Below are positions 1 to 9,400 of a stretch of 21,924 bases of DNA, piece after piece. Source of the DNA: Blastocladiella britannica (Eukaryota > Blastocladiomycota > Blastocladiomycetes > Blastocladiales > Blastocladiaceae); assembly GCA_025349905.2 (NCBI GenBank), contig MU624820.1, positions 1-21,924 on the forward strand. Direction: 5' to 3'. The notes under the pieces are model-generated. The model was not told the origin of the DNA, did no database searches, and worked only from the letters and a program-made list of their open reading frames with translations. The position numbers and the translations under genes are program-made. Every line of letters begins with the position of its first letter. Within the stretch, counting starts at the first letter, position 1.

Positions 1-2
1 AC

Positions 3-1634
3 TATGCGGGCGTCTACATTGGTCTCTGCCTCGTCTATGTTGTAGCCATCTTTGGCGCCAGCTTGTTCCAGGCGTTTACGAGCATGCGTGCCGCCGTGTC
101 GATGCACGCTGGCTTGCTCAAGGGTATTCTCGGCGCCCCGATCTCGTTCTTTGACTCGACCCCGACCGGCCGGCTCATCAACCGCTTCTCGCATGACGTT
201 CAGACTGTGGACCGCGAGATGCTCGAGAGCATTGAGGGCTTTGGGTGGTCCGTGAGTCGAGCACTCTTTGTGCTCGTCATGGTCTCGGCCATATCGCCCA
301 TGTTCCTGCTGTTCATTGCCCCACTCGCGTTCGCGTATCGTAGCATTGCCGTGCAGTACCTGGCCACATCGCGCGAGCTCAAGCGACTCGAGTCGGTCAC
401 ACGGTCGCCCATCTTCTCCGTCTTCCACGAGACCGCGACCGGCACGTCGGTGGTGCGCGCTTTCCGTCGCCAGCACGAGTTCCAGCGCAAGGCCGAGCGC
501 CGCATGGACACGCACCACCGCCCGTTCTTTGCGCTGTGGGTCAGCAACCGCTGGCTGGCGATGCGCCTTGACGTGCTAAGCAACTTGGTCATTGCCGCGT
601 GTGGCGTGGCGATCCTCGTGTCGGGCAATATGTACGCTGGGACCGCGGGTATCGCGCTCACGTGGGTGCAGGGCATTTCGGATAACTTGATTTGGGTCGT
701 CCGCGAGCACGCCATGATGGAGATGAACGCCGTGTCGGTCGAGCGCATTTCCGAGTACTCGGGGGTGGAACAAGAGACGTTGGGCGGCGAGACGCCCACG
801 CACTGGCCGACGCGCGGCGATTTGAAGGTGCACAACCTGACCATGAAGTATCCGTCGTCGATCACGCCCGTGCTGCGTGGCGTGTCGTTCTCGGTGCCGG
901 GCAAGACCAAGGTCGGTGTGGTGGGCCGGACCGGCGCCGGCAAGTCGACGCTGGCGCTGGCACTGCTTCGCATGTTCGAAGCCGAGGACGGCTACGTGGA
1001 AATTGACGGCGTGCGTACGCGTGACGTCTCGCTGTACACGCTACGGTCGCGCGTGACCATGGTCCCGCAGGACCCGGTCCTGTTTGAGGGCACGCTGCGG
1101 TCCAACCTGGACGTGCTTGACGAGTTTGACGATGCCACGTGTTGGAACGCGCTCCAGCGCGTGCATTTCTTCGAGTCGGTGCAGCAACAGCAACCCGTTT
1201 CAAGCGAGGACACGGCAACCGCCGCCACGTCCAACTGGACGCTCGACTCGGCGATCGCGGCCGGCGGCAAGAACTTGTCGGTGGGTCAACGGCAGCTGCT
1301 GGCGCTCGCTCGCGCTCTCGTTCGCCGATCCAAGGTGATTATCATGGACGAGTCGACTGCCAACGTGTCGCACGACCTCGACGCCAAGATCCAGGTGACG
1401 GTCCGCGAGGAGTTCAAGGACTCGACGATCCTGGTGATTGCGCACCGCCTGCGTACGGTCTGCGACTTTGACAAGATTTTGGTCCTGGATCACGGCCAGG
1501 TGGTCGAGTTTGGGTCTCCCTTTGAGCTCATTTCGCGCGACCAAGGAACGTTCCGCCACATGTGCTCCGAGTCGGGCGAGTTTGACCATCTGTTGGCGAT
1601 GGCGCGCCGTGTGGCCGTGGGTATTGATGCATGA
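3..1634 (+). CDS. ABC transporter, ABCC/MRP subfamily, C-terminal part (5' partial)
   Basis: The reading frame is open from base 3 with no start in view, so only the end of the protein is present. The visible part is the second transmembrane domain, including the MRP-type stretch SFFDSTPTGRLINRFSHDV, followed by nucleotide-binding domain 2. Walker A (GRTGAGKST) is at 924-950, the Q-loop (VPQDPVLFEGTLRSNLD) follows, the signature LSVGQ is at 1275-1289, Walker B with the catalytic Glu (IIMDE) ends at about 1352, and the H-loop His lies in VIAHRLRTV. The order and spacing match the C-terminal half of ABCC exporters, which use ATP to move conjugates or drugs across plasma or vacuolar membranes; the substrate cannot be told. 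The D-loop is odd: the family usually has A-x-V-D and here it reads ANVS (Ser at 1368-1370). No intron is seen. The stop TGA is at 1632-1634. Confidence 0.93.
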   Translation, partial: YAGVYIGLCLVYVVAIFGASLFQAFTSMRAAVSMHAGLLKGILGAPISFFDSTPTGRLINRFSHDVQTVDREMLESIEGFGWSVSRALFVLVMVSAISPMFLLFIAPLAFAYRSIAVQYLATSRELKRLESVTRSPIFSVFHETATGTSVVRAFRRQHEFQRKAERRMDTHHRPFFALWVSNRWLAMRLDVLSNLVIAACGVAILVSGNMYAGTAGIALTWVQGISDNLIWVVREHAMMEMNAVSVERISEYSGVEQETLGGETPTHWPTRGDLKVHNLTMKYPSSITPVLRGVSFSVPGKTKVGVVGRTGAGKSTLALALLRMFEAEDGYVEIDGVRTRDVSLYTLRSRVTMVPQDPVLFEGTLRSNLDVLDEFDDATCWNALQRVHFFESVQQQQPVSSEDTATAATSNWTLDSAIAAGGKNLSVGQRQLLALARALVRRSKVIIMDESTANVSHDLDAKIQVTVREEFKDSTILVIAHRLRTVCDFDKILVLDHGQVVEFGSPFELISRDQGTFRHMCSESGEFDHLLAMARRVAVGIDA

Positions 1635-1714
1635 TCCTTTAAGATTTTTTTTTTTTTTTTGTAGACAACGTCATTTATTTTCCTTTGATTGCGCGACAAA
1701 GTACGTGTGGGAAT

Positions 1715-1720
1715 AATAAA
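1715..1720 (+). terminator. AATAAA polyadenylation signal of the ABC transporter
   Basis: This is a canonical AATAAA hexamer about 80 nt after the TGA stop, in an AT-rich tail that also carries a 16-base T run (1645-1660). Confidence 0.6.
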
Positions 1721-1769
1721 AAAATGCTTTTTTTAATCATTCCAGCAACGATCAGTGTGGAATGAGGGT

Positions 1770-1872
1770 GCAATAACTGGCTCCATTTCTACCAATCGTC
1801 TTCACTTCCCTCAATATAGTTTTGATCCAACTCAAATCTTGAAGGGCAATTCAAATTCAGTCCAGTTATTGC
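1770..1872. repeat. 11-bp perfect inverted repeat with 81-nt interior
   Basis: GCAATAACTGG at 1770-1780 is the exact reverse complement of CCAGTTATTGC at 1862-1872. The interior contains two further 5-bp self-complementary pairs (TTTGA/TCAAA and TTGAA/TTCAA). It could be a structured 3'UTR element or a small MITE-like remnant. No target-site duplication is apparent, so neither reading is secure. Confidence 0.5.
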
Positions 1873-2001
1873 GGCGGCGGCACCGACCTCGTTTACGTTG
1901 GATCGTGCTTTCTGACGCTGTCAGCAAATACAAATGAAAACATTTTCTGAATTTTAAGCAACTGCCTCGGCCAGCCCGATCGGATCGCAGTGCTGGATTG
2001 G

Positions 2002-3135
2002 TCAGAGCAAGTCATTCCAGTGACGGACACGGCGTTCAAGTGCTCGCTCCTCTCGAATCGAGCCATTGTCGTTGAAGAGGACGCATGCCATGGCCGGGTT
2101 ATCCTCGCCGCCAGAAACCCCACGGCAAAAGACAATCCCCTCCCCGGGTACCGTGATCATGGCGCAGCGGCGGTTAATCCCAAATAGCCGGTTTGGAATC
2201 TGATACTTGTAATCGTTGCCGGCCACGGCCCCGGCCAAGAAGTGTGACGGGTAATCCCCAACCACCCGCCAGTACACGTCGTCGTACCAGCCGCGCCGAA
2301 ACCCCTGCAAATACTGGTCGTTTGGGTACCCTGGGTCCTTGATATGAGTGCCGGTGCTGGAGACGGCTCCCCAATCGGTGCATCGGGCGATTCCTCCCTC
2401 GTCGGGAGTGATCCGGGCAAACTGGCCGGCCCCGAATTGAGCGCAAGAACATTATTTTTTTGCAAGCAAATGAAAATGAGTTTCCAAAACATACATATCA
2501 CGAAACGGCAAGCATACGTAAAAGGCTTCTGCAGGGGGTGCAGGAATGATTCCGCAATCCTCGTCGTCGTCATCGTACAATAGCCCGTCCGACTCCCGGG
2601 CCCGACGCTTCTGGTAATCAAAGTACGCTTGGAGGCGGGCATGCAGATCGGGATGCAACTTGGGCCAGTCGCTCGTCGGAATACCGCCGTCGTTGCTCAT
2701 GTCGTGGCGGGGAATGCCAAGTGCGAGACTCAGTTTGGGGTCGGGCAAGCAGGCAATGATCTCGACCTCGGCGGTAATGGCGACGTCAATCTTGGACCGC
2801 GCAATGTTCAGCAGAGCAGCAGTCGCGTGAAACTCGGTGTTATGGGTGCTCGTGTTCAAGAGGACGTGTAGTGGGGTCTCGTTCACCATGGCATCCACCA
2901 GCTTCTTGAGGCGGTCGATCGCAGCAGAGTTGGAGGTGTTGGTGTTTTGTGCGAGAAAGGCAGTAAAGACTTTGAGAATATGGCCGCCATAGCGATGGCG
3001 TCCGCGCCAAATAAATGCGGTCCACGACAGGCCTGGAATGGGCAGCGGAGGTGCCTCCTTGGCTATAAAAGTCATCATTTGGTTGGTTATGCAATTCGTA
3101 GTGGGGGGTCGGTCCGCTCCGCTCTCTTTATGCAT
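2002..3135 (-). CDS. Hypothetical protein, two exons, possible single ankyrin repeat
   Basis: Exon 1 is 3135-2518 and exon 2 is 2421-2002, with a 96-nt intron (GTATGC donor, CAG acceptor, phase 0), giving about 345 aa. The join is supported because both exons read as coherent protein, the intron contains a stop, and exon 2 is rich in Trp, Tyr and Gly as globular proteins are. I do not recognise the family. Around residues 87-120 a TPLH motif with a following ATAALL helix resembles one ankyrin repeat. An acidic run (DDDDED) precedes the splice site. The stop is TGA at 2004-2002. The start is uncertain: 3135 lies in a 17-bp tandem repeat, and Met-Met at 3078/3075 is an alternative. It lies 62 bp downstream of the WW-repeat gene on the same strand. 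An alternative donor (GTATGT, phase 2) exists 13 nt further on. Confidence 0.65.
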
Positions 3136-3154
3136 TTGCTCTCTTTATGCATTT
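3121..3154. repeat. 17-bp tandem duplication at the start of the unknown gene
   Basis: GCTCTCTTTATGCATTT occurs twice head to tail (3121-3137 and 3138-3154), followed by extra GCATTT units that create two overlapping ATTTGCAT octamers (3151-3158, 3157-3164). On the minus strand each copy carries an ATG. The proximal one (3135) is in frame with the gene. The distal one (3152) opens an overlapping 21-codon upstream ORF ending at 3087. Confidence 0.8.
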
Positions 3155-3197
3155 GCATTTGCATTCTGTGTCCGCGCATTTTTGTCAGCACTTCCAT

Positions 3198-4387
3198 TCA
3201 AGTAACTGGCGCTCCCACACCCGTGGCAGCCATCAAAGTTCCCCAGTCCACCTTGAATTGGTCACGGAGAGCAAGCACCCAGTCCAGCACCTTAACAGCT
3301 CCTTGTTTTGCGCACTCGACCGCATGGCACTCTGTCCACGCGAGCGGCTGCCCAGGAGAGAGCTGGGTTGCGATCCATCATTTCAGTACCAGGAGAGACG
3401 AGGCGCACTTACCAGTGGGCAAATCAAAGGGGCAGCGCGGACTCCAGTCGGTAAAGTACTCGCTGCTCGAGTTTGCGTCTGCGACTGCCCATAGCCACTT
3501 GACCAGAGAAAGCGAGCCGCTGCTCACCGCACGAAGTGTAGTCTCGGCGGTCCCGAACCGGTGATCGGGCGTACGGTGCCGCTCAAATGTCGCCCACCAC
3601 CACCGGACCGTGTCCATATTCCCCGTCAGCATGGCGACATCCACAAGTGCGGCAGATTCCGCAGGAGCAGGAAGCGAGTGGGATGCAACCCTGTTCCACC
3701 TCCATTGAAGGATATTTGCGCGACCACCGTTGTTGGCGGCACGAGGAAAGAGCCGGACTTCCTCGGCCGAGTACGGGCAGCGGACGCTGATTTGCTGATG
3801 AATCCATTCCAGCACTGGCACATGCCCTGCAGTGGCAGCAAGTCGGAGCTCCATGGTAAATGTGTCCAGATTGAGCAGGCCCTTGGCGTGAGCCCAGGCA
3901 AGCACCGCGACGTGCCCCGCATGGGCAGCAGTCACCCAGGTCTTGCCCGTCCATATAGTGTTGACCCAGCCTTGGTCGGTTGCAGTAGCCACAAGCCAGT
4001 CGAGAACCGGGACATGGCTCGATGACATGGCCGCGTGAATTATCGCCTTTTTCTTGTTGGTGGTGGTGTCGGCGTACGCGTGCTTGTGATAGAACGCCGA
4101 CAGGGAGGGCACATCGCCCTTGAGCGCAAGCGCGTCCATGCATCCAGAAACTGCCAAGTTGGGAATTCGCCGAGGGCATGGGCGTGGCCAAGAGTAACAG
4201 CGATCACAGGGTCCACGTATCCGCGGGCAAGAACTGCTCTGCGCATGCCGAGCAGTCCGGCAGAGGGAAGTGCACTCAGAATCTGCAGTCCGTCGGCCAG
4301 TGTACAAGTGCGTACAGCCGCGTGCTCGAGGACCAGGGTGGCAATTTCACCGAGATGAAGTGTCGAGGTCATCGTCGTCATTGGCAT
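3198..4387 (-). CDS. WW-type ankyrin-like repeat protein with N-terminal frame break
   Basis: The N-terminus reads from ATG 4387 (MPMTTMTSTLHLGEIATLVLEHAA), an F-box-like helix resembling the start of the larger paralogue at 9520. The rest, from about residue 80, continues in another frame: helical repeats such as HVPVLDWLVAT, HVAVLAWAH and HVPVLEWIHQQ down to 3413. A GTAAGT donor at 3412 and an AG at 3333-3332 remove an 81-nt intron (phase 1), and exon 2 (3331-3198) adds the repeat GAVKVLDWVLAL and a TGA stop. The repeats look like ankyrin helix pairs and suggest a protein-binding scaffold; no catalytic motif is present. Between the two frames (about 4135-4215) I found no GT-AG intron of matching phase, so a one-base indel, sequencing error or unusual intron is likely. 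Expected product is about 368 aa. Confidence 0.72.
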
Positions 4388-4540
4388 TGCCGAGAGAGTC
4401 CCGGATCGCTGGGGTTCATCGGCGACATGACGAAGCCCACGGGCGCTCTAGGTCTGCTTTATAGGGCCGTCCCACTTTCTGGTTGGGGTGATCCGGCCCT
4501 CTTTCCCATCGCCAATCAACATTCACTGCCAATAAAAAAA
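4388..4540. promoter_or_regulatory. Divergent promoter between WW-repeat gene and deaminase gene
   Basis: The two start codons are 153 bp apart and point away from each other. The minus strand carries a TATA-like CTATAAAG at 4464-4457, about 70 nt upstream of ATG 4387. The plus strand carries CCAAT at 4512-4516 and again at 4529-4533, just before ATG 4541. These are sequence matches only; no initiation site is known. Confidence 0.45.
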
Positions 4541-6419
4541 ATGTCCACGGCCGAACCGTGGCTCACGCGCGCATCAGTGCGCCTGCCCAAGCACGATGCT
4601 TACATGTGGATGGCCCTGTGGCTCGAGCGGTCTCCGTGGTCGCGTGCCGTCGAGCAGTCCCACACGGGCTTTGTCGCGTCCTCGTCTTCTTCGTCGTCTT
4701 CGTCGTCCTCCTCGAGGGTCCTTCCCCCGCATGGTGTGCCCGAGCTCCATCAGCACCAGCGCCAGCACCTGTTTCCGACTTCCTCGACTGCCTCGGAACT
4801 GGCTGGGGTGCGGTCCGGAGCGCTGATCGTGGGCGAGAATGGCCGTCTGGTGGCTCTGGACTCGTCGTACCACACCAATGCGATTGCCCGTGCCGTCATG
4901 CGCACGTCGGGCGCCGCCGCCGCCGACTTGCGCGGGTCGACCGTGTACGTGTCGCGGTTCCCGAGCCCGCTGTGCTGCAAGCTGATGGTGCAGTCGGGGG
5001 TCCGCCGCTGCTTTTACTTTCCGGCGTCGCTGCACGAGTCCTCGTCGTTGCCTTCACCGGGTAATACGGGCGATGCCGATCTGGCCGCCGCGCAATACCG
5101 CGACCTCGAGTACACGGCCGTGCACCGCCTGGTCCAGAACTCGCCGCTGGCGCTGTCGCTGTGCGTGCCCGAGTGGATCTCGGAGGTGGACGTGGCCGTG
5201 GACGTCGCGAGCCACTTGCCCGCCGACACCAACTGCACCTCCCTGTGGGCCATTGACCCGTACTACCTGGACCGCACCGGCGGCGAGTGGGCGCGGCTGC
5301 GGGCTGCGGTGGTGACGCGGTTTACGACGTTGACCGAGCCCGGGTTCCGCGCGGTGGTTGCGCAGTTCCAGCGGCCGCCGATCGTGACGGCGCGCACTTA
5401 CGGCGGTGGGATCTATATGCCGGGCCCGGCGGCGTTGGTCGATGCGGCGGCACCCGAGCTGTCGGGGCCCATGCTACTGGAAGCGCAGCACGCGCTGGTG
5501 ATGGCGCATATTGCATCGCGCCGCACCGACGACCCGAAAGTCGGGGTGGGCGCCGTGCTCATTGTCCCTGACGTGCCCGACCCGGCCGCAGCCGTCCAGC
5601 GTGCTTTCGTCGCTGCCTCTCCCACCAACGGCCATGGCAATGGCAACGGGCTTCACCTCCACCACCACGCCGACCTGGCTGCTGGCCGCGGCCGGTACGT
5701 GTCGGTTGGATGGAACGGGTTCCCAAAAAAAGCCCAGCGCAACGACTACAGTCGCGTCGGCGCCGACGAGGCGCTGGATGCCCGCGATGAGCTCAAGTAC
5801 GCGTATGTGCTGCACGCCGAGCAGAATGCGCTCCTGTTCCGCACCCCGATCCCGGGCGGTTACCCGGAAATGTACTTTGCCGGCGGCGCGCGCATGTACA
5901 CGTCCAAGTTCCCTTGCGACGAGTGTGCTCGTACGTTCTTTTTTGTTTTTTGTTTTTGTATTCATTCATTCACATATTGTGATAGCTCTAATCGCCGAGG
6001 CCGGCATTCACACGGTGGTGACGCTTCCCCCTTCGTCATGGACCTCGCACAGTCACCAACACTCTTCGCGCGGCCCATTGTCGCCGTCAGCATCGCCCAT
6101 TAAGCCCTGGACCGCTCACCACGACGCAATGACTCCGACGCTCGGCACTGTAACGTCCCCACGCGGCTCGCAACACTCGCCGTCGGCCGCGACTGGGTCG
6201 CAGAGTCACCGTGGGCTCACGTACTTTAAACTGCCGCACCTGGTACCCCACATTTGGCTTCTCGACAACAACAACAGCAGCAAGCAAGGTGCCGCGTGGG
6301 CAGCACCAGCGCTTTCTCCGTCCTTTGCGATTGATCGCAAACGTAAAGAACGGCTCGACGACAAAGACGACAACCACAACGATCTCGACGGCGTCAAGCG
6401 GCCACGGCGCCAGGACTGA
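4541..6419 (+). CDS. Two-domain cytidine/deoxycytidylate deaminase-like protein (CDADC1-like)
   Basis: Exon 1 is 4541-5930 and exon 2 is 5986-6419; a 55-nt intron (GTACGT to TAG, phase 1) splits the active-site helix. The product is about 607 aa. The C-terminal deaminase domain has HAE (residues 425-427) and PCDEC (458-462), the zinc ligands and catalytic Glu of the cytidine/dCMP deaminase fold. Splicing then restores LIAEAGIHTVV, the strand expected after that motif. An N-terminal domain (about 93-160) has the same layout but carries HTN and PSPLC where HAE and PCxxC are expected, so it looks catalytically dead. This dead-plus-live arrangement resembles animal CDADC1. Twelve serines (47-58) are encoded by a TCN run, and a long low-complexity C-terminal segment follows the second domain. 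The likely reaction is hydrolytic deamination of a cytosine nucleotide; the substrate is not known. An in-frame stretch upstream of 4541 overlaps the divergent gene and is not used. Confidence 0.82.
4679..4714 (+). repeat. Trinucleotide run encoding 12 serines
   Basis: Twelve consecutive TCN codons (mixed TCG, TCT, TCC) encode a polyserine tract in the deaminase-like protein. The mixed codons imply selection on, or ageing of, the repeat rather than a fresh pure expansion. Confidence 0.85.
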
Positions 6420-6425
6420 AATAAA
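6420..6425 (+). terminator. AATAAA abutting the stop codon of the deaminase gene
   Basis: The hexamer starts on the base after the TGA at 6417-6419. The 3'UTR would therefore be only a few tens of bases and would run into the end of the convergent minus-strand gene (stop at 6460-6458). Confidence 0.6.
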
Positions 6426-6457
6426 TGCTGTCGACGTAAAATATATATATAAATGAT

Positions 6458-9400
6458 TCACCCAAGCAACAATGCCGACCAAAACTGGCCCACGGCGTCG
6501 TTGGCAAAGCTTTGCAACACGCGCTCCCGTTCAAACTTGAGCAGCAAACCCGTCTCGAGCGAGCAGCACAGCAGCCACTGCAGCGCTCGTACGTTCCCTT
6601 CGTCCGAAACATGGTACAGCGCTTCCTCGGTGTACTTGATGGGCAGGCCCGATGCCCTCCACCACAACAGAATTTCCCAATGATCATTCTTAAGCGCATC
6701 ATCGACAGATTTGTCCGAGTATTTGAGCTGGTCGTGCGGAATCCCCGACTCATTGAGCCACCAGGATAACACTGAAACCCTCCCTTCGCGAGACGCTTCG
6801 TCTATCGCCTCCTCCGAGTACTTGAATTCCATTCCCGAGTCGCGCCACCATGCCAGCCTTTCGAGGTCTTCGGACGAAGAGGCGTTGTCTACAGCAGTCT
6901 CCGAATAGCCGGGGCAGTGCAAGTGCTTGTGGTCGCGCCACCACGACAGCGTCTCGAGGCTGCATGAGGAGGTGTCGAGCGTGTGCGCCTTGGTCTCTAG
7001 CTTCATGCCGTGGGCCGCGAAAAAATCGAGTACGTGGATGTGATTCTCACGAGTGGCGAAGTGCAGGCCCCAGCCTGAGGTAGCGGCGTCGAGCTTTTCG
7101 CGCGAGAGATCGCCGCGCGCGTACGCGTCGTAGAACCACTTGATCGAGGTGTCGATCATGCCGTCGCGGCAGCAGTAGTCGAGCGCGTCGTCGCTGAGCA
7201 AAAACGGCCAGTTGACCGGGTCGCTCTTGTGGTTGGCGAGCATGAAATCGAGCACGTCCAGCGCGCCCTCGCGCGATGCATCGTCAATCAAGTTGTTGTC
7301 GTAGCGCCAGATCCGCGGCAGCTTTTCCATGGGGTCAACCTCGGACTCGGTTTCCTCTTCCTCGTCGCTGTCGTGGGACGTGTTGAGGTCCTCGGAGCCG
7401 GCAACGGAGGCGTTCTCGTCGGCGTCTACGGCTTCTTGGCCCGCTTCAGCATCTGCTTCGTGGTTGGCAGGCCAGTCGGCAAGGCCGTCGTCGAGTCCCG
7501 TGTCGTCGGTGGGGAGTGGAATCGTCGCCGGGTCGACAGCACCAATAACTTCAACATCGACATCAGTAACATCAGCGGGTCCAGCAGCGGCTGGCGCCAG
7601 GTCAGCAACCGACACGTGCGCCGGTGCAATGCCGCTCTCGGCCGGAACATGGTCGTCTTGGTGATGAGAAACAACGTCCAGCAACAACTTGGCGCTATCC
7701 TCGTCCTCAGTGCCGCTGTCGATGCGCTCGTGTGTCACTGGTACAGGCCCGGGCACGGGCACTCGATCAATGAGATCGTCGTCGTCGTCAGCGGCGGGCA
7801 ATGGAACAGTGGTGGCAACGCCGCCCAGTCGGGCGTCGCGAAGAGTCTTCCATGCCCGTAACCACTCGATATCCTTGGAGTGCTCGTACGGCACGCACGT
7901 GGACCGCACCCAGTCGTCGTCGTCACCCGACTCGACGCGCTCCATGACCAGCAGGCCCGACGCTACCCACCACTCAAAGACGTCGCGCTTATTGCGAGCC
8001 ACGGCTGTCCGGAGCACGAGTGCGCTGTCATAAATGAGCACCACGGGCCGGTCGGTGGTGGCGTGGGTGGAGGCAATCATCTTCCACCAGTCGAGCGTCG
8101 TTAAATGGGAGTTGGCTGAGGCGCGCATCATGGCCGACCGCGAAAAGAGGAACCGGTCAATCGCGCCCGTCGCGTATGCGTCCCACCACCAGCGTAAAAT
8201 TGGCAAGTGTCCTCCCGAAGATCCAAGGTCGACAGCGGCCTGCGAAAATCGGAGCGGGAGGCCCGACTCGCGCGCCCACCAGTCGAGCACTCCGATCTCC
8301 CCGTTAAGAGACGCGTTGTTGAGCGATGCTTTGGTGTAGAGCAATGGCAGTTTGCTGTTCTTGAACCATGTCAGAACCTGGAATCATTTTTATGAGGTGA
8401 ACATCAGGCGATAATGACAATGAGTATGAATAAATACCTCAACCCGACCTCGAGCAGACGCTTCATCGAGGGCTGCGGCCGTGTAGATAAGTGGCCAGTT
8501 GGGATCCTCTTGTTGGCGATCGGCAAACCACTGCAGAATGTTAATGTGTCCTCCCGCTGCTGCTGCGTCCATGGGTAACGCCAGCGGGACTGCGTCGGCG
8601 GTAAGATCGCCATCGTCGCGAGCAGCGCGGATCGAGTCGCACACATCCAGCAACCGGCGGCGAGTGAGCCACCCGACCTCGAACCTAAAAAAATTCAACA
8701 CGTCCACGTGCCCATTAGCACATGCCCCGAGAATGGCTCGCCAGGAGCAAAACGTGGTGAGGTCGCCGAGCCCACGCGCGTCGGCCCACCAGCGTAAAAC
8801 TTGGACCTGCCCAGTCGCTGAGGCAAGATCAACGGGCCACGACGCCTGCCCACCATGGCCGATCGCAGCGGTCGTCAAGTCCCCGTGGTCGGCGTCGTAG
8901 GCCACGTCCGTGTCGTTGTTCCAGTCGCGATCGTCCGTGCTGTGCCAACGGTTGCCATTCTCGTCGTCGTCGGAATCCGACATGTGATGGTCCGGGTCGC
9001 GTTCTTCCTCATCGTTCGACGACGAAGAGTCGCCGTCGGTCTCGGGGTCGTACCGGCGGCCCTCGACCACGTTTTCGGGACGGCGTCGGGTCCGGAACCG
9101 CAGCTTGTTGTCGTGCATCCATTGGAGCACTTCTAAATGCCCTCGGGCAGCGGCGGACGCCACCGCGAGCCACGAGAAAAGGTTCAAAGAGAGCTTGTTC
9201 CCCCACTCGCGCGCGGCCAAAGCGCGCATCTGGAGCGCCGGTACGTGGGAAATGGACGCGGCCACGTTCATATCGAACCACGGCATCTTCTTGGCGGCGC
9301 GCAGGTGCACGCGGTACAGGCCGGCGGTGACGCTGCACAGGGCCGCCAGTTCGCGTCGCCGCGCTTGCACCGTCGCGTACCGTTCGGCGGCATTGTCGGC

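Larger units (their letters stand above)
1635..2001. other. Intergenic region between convergent genes
   Basis: This 367-bp AT-rich stretch separates the ABC transporter stop from the stop of the minus-strand unknown gene. It holds the T16 run at 1645-1660, the AATAAA at 1715, and an 11-bp perfect inverted repeat at 1770-1780 and 1862-1872. No convincing coding frame or tRNA fold was seen. Confidence 0.7.

Noticed and set aside
3064..3070. TATAAAA on the plus strand
   Set aside because: It lies inside the minus-strand unknown gene with no plus-strand gene downstream, so it is probably coincidental.
4178..4540. In-frame open stretch upstream of the deaminase ATG
   Set aside because: It is antisense to the N-terminus of the WW-repeat gene and its translation looks like noise; the ATG at 4541, after the CCAAT boxes and an A-run, is the natural start.
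7229..7861. 210-codon valine-rich plus-strand ORF
   Set aside because: It is exactly antisense to the acidic insert of the 1000-aa repeat protein; Asp/Glu codons read backwards give Val/Leu/Phe-rich noise.
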